NCBI GenBank assembly: GCA_963827585.1
Contig: CAWHCK010000060.1
Span: forward strand, 186,001-250,000
Direction: 5' to 3'
DNA length: 64,000 nucleotides
Origin: VAZQ01 sp963827585
GTDB lineage: Bacteria; Pseudomonadota; Alphaproteobacteria; Rhizobiales; Xanthobacteraceae
Numbering within the stretch: the stretch's first letter is position 1; every line of letters starts with the position of its first letter. The notes under the pieces are model-generated. The model was not told where the DNA came from. It worked only from the letters and a program-made list of their open reading frames with translations, and searched no databases. Shown here one piece after another: positions 26,429-36,316 of the stretch. A program made the position numbers and the translations under genes.

Positions 26429-27662
26429 CGCAAGGACTGCACGGCAACCGGGGCGCGTGCGCACCCCGTCGCGATACGTCCCGTCGGCGGCCATGAAGTC
26501 CAGGAGACCGTTCGGAGACGTCGTCCAATCGCGGAATGCGACGGGACCGCATACCATCAGGAAGTAGTCGTACGGCGCCCGGGCGTCGTTACCCATGACG
26601 GACTGATAGTGCAGGCGCAGAACGTTGTGACGAAAGCGCGCGAACGTCTCGGGCGTGACCATGTCGTGGATCTGCACGCGCCGGATCACCGGCCTGCCAT
26701 CGAGGCGGTCGCCGCCGATGCGCCGCAGCGAGACCGGATCGAACTTGTAGAAGCTGATGGTGTCATCGCGCGATTGGTACTCGGTCCAGGCGATCGAAGG
26801 CTCGGCCACGACGCGCGCGATCTTGCGACGCATGCCGTCCGCCCGCGGATGCAGCGCGAATTTCGGGATGGTCGCGCCGATGGTGAGCACGCAGATGGCT
26901 GCGCCCCGGCGGCCGAGCTCAGGATCACGCGCAAGCGCGCGGACCAGGAGGTCGAGCACCAGCATCGCGCCGAGGCTGTGACCGACCAGCACGATTTCAT
27001 CGATCCCCCCTTCGCGCACGCGTGCCAGGAACGTCTCTGCAAACCGATCCAGGCGCGGATCGAAGTCAGGCCGGCGACCATGCATGTAGTCGTGGGCGAA
27101 GATCCAGTCGTCGAGAAGTTGTTGGACGCGCCAGCGCCGCCCGGGCCATCGCAGCAGGCCGAGAAAGACAGCAACACCGACAACCAGGCCGACGGTGGCC
27201 GCGCTCGCGCCTTCAAGGCCGAGCCAAGTCGGTCAAGAGCCGCGCGAACAACCAAGCGCCGGCGGCGAACAGTGCGAGCGAAAGCATCGGAAACAGGAAG
27301 AAGCCGGCGTAGCGCGGGTTCGCCTTGATGTAGCGGAACATCGTGCCGGTCAGGACGAAATCGAGGTACGCGCGCGCGCCATGGAACAGCCGCGCCGGCA
27401 ACGGTCGCGTGAAATCGCCCCGCACGACGTCGTCCCAGAGCAGCACCTCGTGGACCGCCTCGACCTGCCAGTTGGCGCCTTTCGCGCCGACCGTCCACCA
27501 CGCGCGCGACGGCTCGCTCGATTGCTCGAGGTCGGACAGCGCCGCGTCCACGTTCCAGGTGCGCTGGAAAATCTTGAGCTGACGCGTGAAGCGCCGGTAT
27601 TGCGCGCCCGCTTCGATCGGGTCGTATCCCGCGACGTGATAAACGTGCCGGCGCCTGACCAT
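26425..27662 (-). CDS. membrane alpha/beta-hydrolase-like protein (two frameshifts)
   Basis: The N-terminal half starts MVRRRHVYHVAGYDPIEAG and contains one transmembrane pair near MFRYIKANPRYAGFFLFPM and a second hydrophobic segment (VGLVVGVAVFLGLLRW). The C-terminal half carries EIVLVGHSLGAMLVLDLLVR, a lipase-type Gly-His-Ser-Leu-Gly elbow, and later KFDPVSLRR and FRHNVLRLHYQ. The frame shifts near 27220 and again near 26450. It may be a lipid-acting hydrolase coupled to the methyltransferase after it. Family not recognised more precisely. Confidence 0.68.
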
Positions 27663-27792
27663 GCGCGAGAGGTACCGAGAAACGCGGTGCAGCGTCAATG
27701 GCGCCGACACGCGCCCTCGCCCTGCCGTCTCGCAAATGGGCGGATTCGACGTTGGCCCGCTAGAACCTCCGTTTCTGCGTTCTCGCCGGATT

Positions 27793-28671
27793 TCAGCGCT
27801 TGCGGCGCGGCAGCGCGCCGATGACGTCGACCATCGCGGCGCCGTCCTTCTCGGCGAGACCCATCTCCATGAACTTGTCGTAGAGCTCGATCGCGCGGTC
27901 GAGCATGGGCGTTGCAACGGAGACGCTGTCGGCGAACTCGCCGATCATGCCGAAGTAGTGCTGCAATCCGGGCACCGTGCCTTGCGCCGGAAGAAAGCGC
28001 CGCTGCGCCATCCAGGGCGCGCGGATGCCGAACTGGGTCGATCCGCCGCTCCCCGTGGCGATGGCCTTGATCATGAGGTCGACATCGACGCCGGCCTTCA
28101 AGCCGAGCGCCATCGCTTCCGCGGTCGCCGCGATGTTGATGGCGACGAGCAGATTGTTGACGAGCTTCACCCGGCTCGCGGCCCCGAACGGTCCGAAATA
28201 GAGGCACGAGTCGGCAAATCCGCCGACGTAACGCTCGGCCTTCGCGCAGGCGTCCTTGTCCCCGGCGAGATAGATCACAGCCTTGCGCGCCGATACCATT
28301 CCCGGCGTTCCGCTCACCTCTCCGTCGAGGAAGGCGGCACCTTTGGCCGCGAGCGGCGCGACATGCCGCTCCTTGTCGGGCACGGGATGGGAGCCGAGCT
28401 CGACAATGATCTGCCCGGGACGTGCGGATTTCATGAGCCCGGTCGCACCTTGCACGACCTCGTCGAGCGCGTCCGAGGAGGGCAGGCACGAGAACACGAT
28501 GTCCGCCTGCGCGCCGATCTCGGCCGGCGAGCGGACTGCGATGCCTCCGATCTTCTCGAAGTCGGCGAGCGAGCCGCGGCGATAGCCGAGCACGCGGTAG
28601 CCGCTCTTGATCATGTTTTCCGAGATCGGCAGCCCGATCTTGCCAACCCCTACCAAGCCTATCGTTTCCAT
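27793..28671 (-). CDS. 3-hydroxyisobutyrate dehydrogenase-family oxidoreductase
   Basis: This is a 292-residue beta-hydroxyacid dehydrogenase. It has an N-terminal Rossmann motif GLVGVGKIGLPISENM, a substrate loop DGEVSGTPGMVSARKAVIYL, and the catalytic Lys in SRVKLVNNLLVAINIAATAE. ATG at 28671 follows GGAGGGG. It belongs to an apparent operon with the YCII protein, the CoA ligase and the CoxLMS genes upstream. It probably reduces or oxidises a short hydroxy acid. The substrate is unknown. Confidence 0.88.
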   Translation of the reverse strand: METIGLVGVGKIGLPISENMIKSGYRVLGYRRGSLADFEKIGGIAVRSPAEIGAQADIVFSCLPSSDALDEVVQGATGLMKSARPGQIIVELGSHPVPDKERHVAPLAAKGAAFLDGEVSGTPGMVSARKAVIYLAGDKDACAKAERYVGGFADSCLYFGPFGAASRVKLVNNLLVAINIAATAEAMALGLKAGVDVDLMIKAIATGSGGSTQFGIRAPWMAQRRFLPAQGTVPGLQHYFGMIGEFADSVSVATPMLDRAIELYDKFMEMGLAEKDGAAMVDVIGALPRRKR

Positions 28672-28729
28672 GTTCCCCTCCTCCCGCACGTATCCATCCA
28701 CACATTTTCCGGGCGCCCAGCCATCGGCC

Positions 28730-29104
28730 TCATGCCAGCTCGAGCGACTGATCCGAAAAGTTCACCTTGATCCCGAGCGAGCCTTCCATCACCGTCCATT
28801 CCCGCAATTCGAAAGTGCGTAACCCATTGACCACGAAAGGATCGGCTTCGGCGATCCGGCGCGCCGCCTCGGCGCTTGCGGCGCGCAGGATGGTGAGGCC
28901 GTCGCCGCGGGTCTTGCCGTCGGCCTCGGCCAGCGGGCCGGATGCGAACAGCACGCCCTTCTTCTCCAGGTCGATCATGTATTCGAGATGTTGCGGCAGA
29001 TGCTTGGCGAGCTCCTCGACCGCCGCGCCGCCCTTCGAAAGCACCACGTAGAGCTTCTTGCGAAGCATGGCCTTGGTGAGCTCGCGAATGCGCTCTTCCG
29101 ACAT
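28730..29104 (-). CDS. YCII-related protein
   Basis: This is a 124-residue protein with the YCII (muconolactone-isomerase-like, ferredoxin-like) pattern: LYVVLSKGGAA, LPQHLEYMIDLEKKGVLFAS, GPLAEADGKTRGDGLTILRA and ADPFVVNGLRTFELREW. Conserved Gly-Pro and Asp-Pro-Phe elements are present. It lies between the CoA ligase (19 bases away) and the dehydrogenase. YCII proteins include isomerases and halide-removing enzymes of aromatic pathways. Its exact reaction is unknown. Confidence 0.85.
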   Translation of the reverse strand: MSEERIRELTKAMLRKKLYVVLSKGGAAVEELAKHLPQHLEYMIDLEKKGVLFASGPLAEADGKTRGDGLTILRAASAEAARRIAEADPFVVNGLRTFELREWTVMEGSLGIKVNFSDQSLELA

Positions 29105-29123
29105 CGTGTCCTCCCTACCACTC

Positions 29124-30699
29124 CTACACCGACAGCTTCATGCGCTCGCTCCAGTCTTGCTTGAGCTTGTCGCGCAGGACCTTGCCGCGGTCGCTTTTCG
29201 GCAGCTCGGAGACGATCATAACCTGCTTCGGCACTTTCGGCGCGGGTAGCCTGGCCCGGCAATGCGCGATCACGGCAGCCTCGCTCAGGCTCGAGCCCGG
29301 GCGCGGCACCACGTAACACACGACCTCCTCGCCGTAGATCGGGTCCGGCACCCCGACCGCAGCGGCATCCAGCACGCCCGGATGCTCGAGCAGCATCTCG
29401 TCGATCTCGCGCGGCGCGATGTTGACCCCGCCGCGGATGATGAGGTCCTTGGTGCGCCCGCTCACCCGGATGAAGCCGTCCTCGTCCATGATCGCGAGGT
29501 CGCCGGACTTGATGCGCTGGCCGCGGATCGGCTCGATCGTGCCGTCGTCGAGGAGATAGCCGATGGCGCAGTGCGGGCCGCCCGCCGTCACCTCGCCCTC
29601 GACATTGGGCGGGCACGGCTTGCCCTGCCCGGTCGACGATCTCGAGCTCCTGATGCAGCGCGGGCAGCCCGACGGTTCCCATCCTGCTGCGGTAATGCCG
29701 GTTGCCGCACATCCAACCGGCCTCCGACATTCCATACATCTGCAGCAGCTTGACCCCGTACATCTCCTCGAACCGCACCCATTGCTCGAGCGTGAGCGGC
29801 GCGGTGCTGCAGGTCATCAGCCGCAGGGTCGGCACATCCTTCGCGGTAAATCCCAGCGGCGTGTTGAGCAGCATGTTGAGCACAGTGGGAACGCCGGCAG
29901 CAAAGGTGATGCCGTAGGTCTTTATCCACTCGAAGAAGCGGCTGTGGGAAAAACGCCTGGCGATGTGCATCGTCAGGCCCTTTTCGAGGAACGGCATCAG
30001 GCTGAGCACCTGCGCCGAGTTCCAGCCGAACGAGCGGTACTCCAGCGTGCGGTCATCCGCCGTCAGTCCGAGGCATTCCAGGGTCGAGAGTCCGTTGAGC
30101 CAATAGGCGCAATGATCGTAGACCACGATCTTGGGCCGGCTGGTGGTGCCGGAGGTGCAGAAGATGCCGGCGACGTCGGCGGCCTCGTTGCGCTCGGGCA
30201 GGCTGTCGGGCCTGGTCCCGCGCGGCATGGCCCCGAAGACATCGTCCTCGGGATCGGATTGGGCGGCGTTCGGCATATAGGCGCCGAAGCGGACGAACGG
30301 CCGGCCGGCAAGCAGCGCGTTGCCGTCGAGCTCCTTGTGCACGAGCGTGAGCACGGGGCCGATCGCGGTCGCGAGATCGGCGATGAAGGTGGCGTTGAGC
30401 TCGATATTGAGTGGTGCGACGACCGCGCCGAGGCGCCAGATCGCGAGCCAGATCAGGAGCTTCTCGAGGTTCTCGTCGGACAGCAGCAGCACGCGGGTTC
30501 CTTTGGCGACGCCCCGCCGCTTGAGCGCTGCCGCGATATCGGTGACCGCGCACTCGAGCCCGCCGAAAGTGATCGAGGTCGCCTGATCGAGATCGACGAT
30601 CGCGAGCTTGTCCGGATCGCGCCGCCGGTATTGCGCGAGCAGGTCGGCGATCGGCTGGTACGGAATCTCGGGCCGATGCTTGCCGAACACATCCGCCAT
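29124..30699 (-). CDS. AMP-dependent acyl/aryl-CoA synthetase (frameshifted)
   Basis: This is an ANL-superfamily ligase of about 525 residues. The N-terminal frame has FCTSGTTSRPKIVVYDH (phosphate loop), VPTVLNML and LQMYGMSEAGW. The C-terminal frame has KSGDLAIMDEDGFIRVSGRT, KDLIIRGGVNIAPREIDEML and the catalytic Lys in PKSDRGKVLRDKL. The join near 29617 needs one C removed from GTGCCCGCCC. The ATG at 30699 begins MADVFGKHRPEIPYQ. It would activate a carboxylic acid to a CoA thioester. The specificity is unknown, perhaps an acid made by the adjacent molybdenum hydroxylase pathway. Confidence 0.88.
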
Positions 30700-30783
30700 G
30701 GCGTCTCCCTCGCCTTTTTTCTTCGCCTGATCGCACGGTGGACCCGAGGGCCGGCCGCCCGACGTCTCCTCATTGGCATCCGT

Positions 30784-31284
30784 TCATTGCGTTCGGTCCC
30801 GCCGGCCGGCGGCTTCGAGCACGGCCGACACGATGCCGGCATAGCCGGTGCAGCGGCACAAATGGCCGCTGAGCACCTCCACCACCTCAGCCTCGGATGG
30901 ATCGGGGTTGCGCTCGAGGAAATCGGTGAACGACATGAGAATGCCGGGGGTGCAGAATCCGCATTGCAGCGCGTGATTGTTCTGGAACGCCTGCTGCAGC
31001 GCATTGAGCGTTCCGTCGGCACCGGCAAGCAACTCGACCGTCGTCACCGCCCGGCCCTCGGCCTGCACCGCAAGCGTCAGGCACGAGCGCACCGCCGTGC
31101 CGTCGAGGAGCACCGTGCAGCACCCGCACACGCCGTGCTCGCATCCCACATGGGTTCCGGTGGCGCCGAGCACATGCCGGATAAAATCGCTCAGCAGCAT
31201 GCGCGGCTCGGCCTCGCCCGACATCTTGCGGCCGTTGAGCGTGAGGCGGAGGCGGGCGCGCTCGCCCTTGTTCACGCGGCGCAT
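30784..31284 (-). CDS. molybdenum hydroxylase small [2Fe-2S] subunit (CoxS-like)
   Basis: This is a 166-residue iron-sulfur subunit. The plant-type ferredoxin cluster is GCEHGVCGCCTVLLDG, and the second cluster lies in CGFCTPG and LCRCTGY. ATG 31284 follows GAGGCG. Its start overlaps the end of the FAD subunit gene by 13 bases. It would pass electrons from the molybdenum centre to the FAD subunit. Confidence 0.95.
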   Translation of the reverse strand: MRRVNKGERARLRLTLNGRKMSGEAEPRMLLSDFIRHVLGATGTHVGCEHGVCGCCTVLLDGTAVRSCLTLAVQAEGRAVTTVELLAGADGTLNALQQAFQNNHALQCGFCTPGILMSFTDFLERNPDPSEAEVVEVLSGHLCRCTGYAGIVSAVLEAAGRRDRTQ

Positions 31285-32111
31285 TTGATCGCCTCCTCGA
31301 CGACGGCGGGCGCGATGCCGCGCAGCAGGTCGCGGCGCATGCGGGCCGACGCGTGCAAATCGTCGTAGCCTTCGAGCTCCCACGCCAGCCGCTCGACCGC
31401 ATCGCGGATGCTGGAGGCCCCATCCGCCTTGATGCGGCGGACCGCGGGGCGCTCCGCCATCCCGGCGACGCCGATGCGGATGCTGGTTGCGCTCTCGACC
31501 AAGGCAGCGACCGCGACAATGGCGAAATCCCCGTGCCGGCGCGCCACCTCGCGAAACGCCACGCCCGCGGTCATGACCGGGAAGCGCACGGCCGTGATCA
31601 GTTCATCGCCTTCGCGCGCCGTCGTCAGCATGCCCTGCTGGAACTCCGCCGCGGGGAGAACGCGCTCGCCCCGGCGTGAGCGCAGCACGACCTCGCCTTC
31701 GAGCAGCGCGAGCGACAACGGAATTTCCGACGCCGGATCGGCATGGGCGATGGAGCCGCACACCGTTCCCTTGTTGCGGGTCTGGAAGTGCCCGACGAAA
31801 GGCAGCGCCGCCGCCAGGAGTGGGAGTTTCTTCGCCAGCGCCGGCCAGGCCATCAGCCGGTTCTGCGTGACCGCCGCTCCGACCTCGACCGTGCCACCAC
31901 CCCTGGGCGTAACGACCTCGCGGATGACGTCGAGCTCGGGAATGCGCGTGATGTCGATCAGGACGGCGGGCTCGACCACGCGCAGGTTGAGCATGGCGAG
32001 CAGCGTCTGGCCGCCGGCGAGGATGCGCGCGTCGTCGCCGTGCTCGGCGAGCAGCGCGACCGCCTCGTCGACCGTGTCCGGCCGCGCATAGTCGAACGGC
32101 CGCGGCTTCAC
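31272..32111 (-). CDS. molybdenum hydroxylase medium FAD-binding subunit (CoxM-like)
   Basis: This is a 279-residue FAD subunit. It has ARPDTVDEAVALLAEHG, then DDARILAGGQTLLAMLNLR, the FAD-contacting segment, and the second flavin loop TRNKGTVCGSIAHADPASE. GTG at 32111 overlaps the large-subunit stop (GTGA). It forms the middle of a CoxL-CoxM-CoxS complex. Confidence 0.94.
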   Translation of the reverse strand: MKPRPFDYARPDTVDEAVALLAEHGDDARILAGGQTLLAMLNLRVVEPAVLIDITRIPELDVIREVVTPRGGGTVEVGAAVTQNRLMAWPALAKKLPLLAAALPFVGHFQTRNKGTVCGSIAHADPASEIPLSLALLEGEVVLRSRRGERVLPAAEFQQGMLTTAREGDELITAVRFPVMTAGVAFREVARRHGDFAIVAVAALVESATSIRIGVAGMAERPAVRRIKADGASSIRDAVERLAWELEGYDDLHASARMRRDLLRGIAPAVVEEAIKCAA

Positions 32112-34553
32112 CGACCGCCTCCGGCCGCGGCTGCGGCAAGGTCGCGGGGCGGGCTTGCTTCCGCGCCCGCCATCAGTTCGTGGATGCGGCGCGGGGTGGC
32201 GGGCAGCTTCACGTCCTTCACATCGAGCGCGTCGGCGATGGCGTTGGCGATGCAGGCCGGCACGCTCATGCAGTTGCCTTCGGCCAGCCCCTTGGCGCCG
32301 AGCGGCGTGAGCGGCGACGGCGTTTCCTGGTGCAGGATCTCCACGGGCGGAATCTCGGCCACGGTCGGAACGAGGTAGTCCGCGAAGGTCCCGGTCAGGA
32401 ACTGGCCGCCGTCGTCGTAGACGAACTCTTCGTAGAGCGCCGCGGCGATGCCCTGCACGAAGGCGCCGCGCATCTGGCCGTCGGCGATCATCGGATTGAG
32501 CAGGCGGCCGGCGTCGTGCATGGAGACGTAGCGGTCGACACGCACCTGCCAGGTGAGCGGATCGATCTCGATGCCGCACATGTCGAACACGAAGCCATAG
32601 GTCAGCGAGGTGTTGATGCGGTCGTCGCTCGCGGGCGGCGCGAGCTCCGGCGGCGACCACACCGCGGTTTCGCGCAGGGCCGGCGCCATGCCCTCCGGCA
32701 GCATGACCGGCGACCAATGCGAGGTGCCGGCGACGCGTCCGAACGGCAGGGCATTGTCGGGGTTGCTGCGGCTGCGGATCTTGCCGCCGGCGAGCTCGAT
32801 GTCCTCCGGCAGCACGTTGAGCTGCTTGGCCGCGATGCCCTTGAGCTTGTCCGCCATGCGCTCGGCGGCGAGATGCGCCGCCACCGCGGTTCCGGGCGTG
32901 AAACGGCAGGAATAGGTGCCGGCGGCGATCGACCATTGGTCCTTGGCCGTGTCCATCTCCAGCACGACGTTGACGTCGTCGGGGGAGAGGCCGAGCCGCT
33001 CCGCGACGATCTGCGCCAGCACGGTCGCATGACCCTGGCCCTGCACGGTGACGTCGGCGGTTACCGACACCGCGCCGAGCGGATCGACATTGACGGTGGC
33101 CACCGACACCGCGCCGTTCTTGGGACCGGCCTTGTCGCGCGCTTCCGGCGTGAGCAAGGTCGAGAGATAGCCCATGTTGGACATGCCGGGCTCGACCACG
33201 GCGGCAAATCCGATGCCGTAGGGACGGCCGGCGGCGCGCGCAGCGTCGCGCCGGCGCTCAAGATCGGCAAGACGCCCGTCGGCGGTCGCGGTCTCGACCG
33301 CCCGCAGGTAGTCGCCGGAATCATAGAGCGAGCCGGCGGCGGCCTTGTAGGGAAACTTCTCCCTCGGCACGAGGTTGCGCTTGATCACGGCGAGATGGTC
33401 GAGCTTAAGCTCGACCGCGATCCGCTGCACCAGGCGCTCCAGCGCGAGGTAGAGCTGCGGCCCGCCGAAGCCGCGGATCAGGCTCGCCGGCATCTTGTTG
33501 GTGAGCACCACGCGGTTGGTCACGTCGACATTGCGGATGTCGTAGGCGCCCGTGACCGCGCCATGCATGCGGTAGAGCGGGCCGGGCATGGGCGCGCGCA
33601 GGAAGGCGCCGTAATCCTCGAGCTGATCGAGGCGCAGCGCCAGGATGCGCCCATCCTTGGTGACGGCGGCTTCGATCGCGGTGATCCGATTGGGTCCGGA
33701 GCTCGCGGCAACGAGATGCTCGAGCCGGTCCTCGACCCATTTGACCGGGCGGCCGGTGACGCGCGCGGCGATCGCGGCCAGCACGATATAGGGAAACACC
33801 GAGAGCTTGATGCCGAAGCTGCCGCCGCTGTCCGGCGGGATGCGCAGCCGCAGCTTCGGACCGGGCACGCGCAAGGCGCGCGCCATCACCGGATGGGTGC
33901 TGAACGGCCCCTGAAAATTCGCCAGCACGTCGTAGCTTTGGTCGGCCGGACGGTACTCGGCCACGACGACGTAGCATTCCATCGGCGTGAACGAGTTGCG
34001 GGGATACTCGCAGGTGAGCGCGACGCGGGCGTCCGCCTGCTCGAACGCGGCCTTGGTGTCGCCGTAGGAGAATTTGCGGACCGAGATCTCGTTGGTCTTG
34101 GCTTGCGGATGCAGCAGCAGCGCCGAACGGCTTGCGCGCCGCCTGCGGATCGATCACGGCCTCGAGCGGCTCGTAGTCGACGCGCACGAGGTCGGCCGCG
34201 TCCTCCGCCAGATAGCGGGTGTCGGCGACCACCAGCGCGACCGGCTCGCCGACATAGCGCACGCGCTCGACCGCGAGCGACCATTGATTGATCGGTGCCT
34301 TGAGCGCGAGCAGGAACGGATCGGAGAGTTTCTTGACCTCCTCGCCGGTGATCACCGCCCAGACGCCGTCCTGCGCCAGCGCCGCGCTCGCATCGATGGC
34401 GGCGATCGTGGCGTGCGCATGCGGCGAGCGGATGACGTGAGCGTGCAACGTTCCCGTGGGCACGGGCAGATCATCGGCATAGCGTCCGTGCCCCGACAGC
34501 AGGGCCGGATCTTCCTTGCGCAGGACGGGAACGCCCAGAAGCCGGGACACCAT
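32108..34553 (-). CDS. molybdenum hydroxylase large subunit (CoxL-like, frameshifted)
   Basis: This is a molybdopterin-cytosine-dinucleotide subunit of about 815 residues. The N-terminal frame begins MVSRLLGVPVLRKEDPALLS and carries RSPHAHATI. The rest is in a second frame joined near 34125 by removal of one G, restoring FALLLHPQAKTNEISV. Conserved parts include PDSGGSFGIKLSVF, IRGFGGPQLYLALE and the catalytic Glu in LGAKGLAEGNCM. The RGFGGPQ loop lacks the AYXCSFR motif of CO dehydrogenase, so it is a form-II aldehyde- or heteroaromatic-type hydroxylase, substrate unknown. Confidence 0.88.
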
Positions 34554-35284
34554 TCACCTCACCGGTAGCCCGGATGGAGCGAAGCGCAATCCGGGGCCTC
34601 TGCGCTCTCGCCGAGCGCCCCCGCATTGCGTTCTCATCATGCGGGCTACGACTGCATGCGGGATGCATGCATTCCAATCGATACTATAAGTGAACGTGCG
34701 GGCGGGCAAACCGCGACCCATGCGCAACGCGGTACCGATCAGTAGGATGGGTTGAGCGCAGCGAAACCCATCACCTCCTCGCCTGCGCTCCTTCGCTTCT
34801 TCGCCGGGTCCGATTGTGAGCATGATCGCAGAGTGGATTTGCCCTTGACGATGGGTTTTCGCCATAGCCCGCGAAGACGGGCGTAAACGCCCTTGAGGCT
34901 CAACCCATCCTACGAGCGACCGAGGGGGTGATCGCCGTTCCTGTATTTCCTGTAAACAACAGGGAAAAAGAACAGGACGCCGCCAGGTCAGGCCAGCCGC
35001 CGGATCGATCGCGCCTCTGCCTGCTCCACTCATCTCGCACGCTCCCTTTTTGAATAGCAGCTCTCGTTCCCGCGGCGCTTGAGCGCCCAGAGCGAGGTGA
35101 GTCGGACAGTACAACAGCTTCGTTATGAAGTCAATATATATCTACATATCGCATCTTGAACAATGACACGCTGTCGTCCCCGCGCAGGCGGGGACCCAGT
35201 ATTCCAGAGGCCCGCGTGGATGGCACGATGGATCCCCGCTTTCGCGGGGACGACGAAAACAGAGCGATGCACCGGCTTGCCGCC
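34554..35284. repeat. long intergenic region with three palindromic repeat families
   Basis: No gene is supported. At about 34567-34650 is a palindrome beginning TAGCCCGGATGGAGCGAAGC and ending GCGGGCTACG; it recurs near 53566-53656. At 34742-34918 two arms, GTAGGATGGGTTGAGC and GCTCAACCCATCCTAC, flank about 145 bases. At 35169-35260 there are GTCCCCGCGC-GCGGGGAC and CCCCGCTTTCGCGGGG hairpins of a common proteobacterial type. They are probably dispersed REP-like elements. The promoter of coxL should also lie here but was not identified. Confidence 0.7.
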
Positions 35285-36220
35285 CTAATCCTGCGGCGGC
35301 GGGATCACGCCAGTCTGGCTGGTGATCAGGCCGTAATGCTCGATGCGCCGGTGACGCTCGAAATCGAACACCGTCCGCTTGCCGAACACCGTCGCATCGA
35401 GATCGCAGTCGGCGACCACGAGCTCGTCGTCCTCGGTCTTGGCCTGCGCGACGACCTCGCCGTCGGGGTTCACGATCAGGCTGCCGCCGATCAGCGGATG
35501 GCTGTCCTCGACGCCGCACTTCGCCGCCGCAACGACCCAGGTGGAGTTCTGATAGGCGCCGGCCTGCAGCGAGAGCCGGTGCTGGAACATGCGCTGCTCG
35601 GGGCCTTCGCTCGGCTTCTGCGAATTGACCGCCGGCGTGTTGTATCCCAGCACGATCATCTCCACGCCCTGCAGCCCCATGACGCGATAGGTCTCCGGCC
35701 AGCGGCGGTCGTTGCAGATGCACATCCCGAAGACACCGCCCATCGTCCGCCAGACCCGAAAGCCGAGATCGCCGGGTTCGAAATAGCGCTTCTCGAGATG
35801 CTGGAAGGCGCGCTGCGGATCGTACTCGGCGTGGCCGGGCAGATGCACCTTACGGTACTTGCCGACGATCCTGCCGTCGCGGTCGACCAGGATCGACGTG
35901 TTGAAGCGGCGCCCCTCGGGCGTGAGCTCGGCGTAGCCGAACGACAGCGCGACCTTGTGCTCCGCCGCCCGCTCGAACAGGGGACGCGTCGCCGGGCTCG
36001 GCATCTCACGCTCGAACCAGGTTACGATCTCCGCCTCATCCGTCATGTACCAGCGCGGAAAGAACGTCGTGAGCGCAAGCTCGGTGTAGACGACGAGGTC
36101 GCATCGCTGCGCCTTCGCCTGGTCGAGCAGATCGATCATCCGCCTGACCACGGCCTGCCGGCTGTCGGCTTTTTGGATCGGCCCGCTCTGGGCGGCCGCC
36201 ACGCGCAACACGCGGGTCAA
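35285..36220 (-). CDS. carbon-nitrogen hydrolase, N-carbamoyl-D-amino acid amidohydrolase-like
   Basis: This is a 311-residue nitrilase-superfamily enzyme. Catalytic triad: Glu47 in VYTELAL, Lys124 in KYRKVHLPGH and Cys169 in MCICNDRRWPE. Length and triad spacing match D-carbamoylases (Agrobacterium DCase has Glu47, Lys127, Cys172). It would hydrolyse N-carbamoyl-D-amino acids to D-amino acids, ammonia and CO2, or a related ureido acid from ring degradation. It lies at the end of a minus-strand run after a molybdenum hydroxylase. Confidence 0.88.
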   Translation of the reverse strand: MTRVLRVAAAQSGPIQKADSRQAVVRRMIDLLDQAKAQRCDLVVYTELALTTFFPRWYMTDEAEIVTWFEREMPSPATRPLFERAAEHKVALSFGYAELTPEGRRFNTSILVDRDGRIVGKYRKVHLPGHAEYDPQRAFQHLEKRYFEPGDLGFRVWRTMGGVFGMCICNDRRWPETYRVMGLQGVEMIVLGYNTPAVNSQKPSEGPEQRMFQHRLSLQAGAYQNSTWVVAAAKCGVEDSHPLIGGSLIVNPDGEVVAQAKTEDDELVVADCDLDATVFGKRTVFDFERHRRIEHYGLITSQTGVIPPPQD

Positions 36221-36229
36221 GCTTATTCT

Positions 36230-36300
36230 CCTGCGAACGTCATGCGTGGCACGATGGGTCCCCGTTTGCGCGGGGACGACGAGAACAGTGATGCCGAGCG
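36230..36300. repeat. dispersed GC palindrome between amidohydrolase and molybdenum hydroxylase
   Basis: The stretch GTCCCCGTTTGCGCGGGGAC with a nearby ATGGATGGC-like flank is a further copy of the element seen at 35169-35260. Confidence 0.5.
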
Positions 36301-36316
36301 AGACGCGGATTGCCCA

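Noticed and set aside
30784..34553. A carbon monoxide dehydrogenase (form I)
   Set aside because: The large subunit lacks the AYXCSFR loop and has RGFGGPQ instead, so a CO-oxidising enzyme is not supported.
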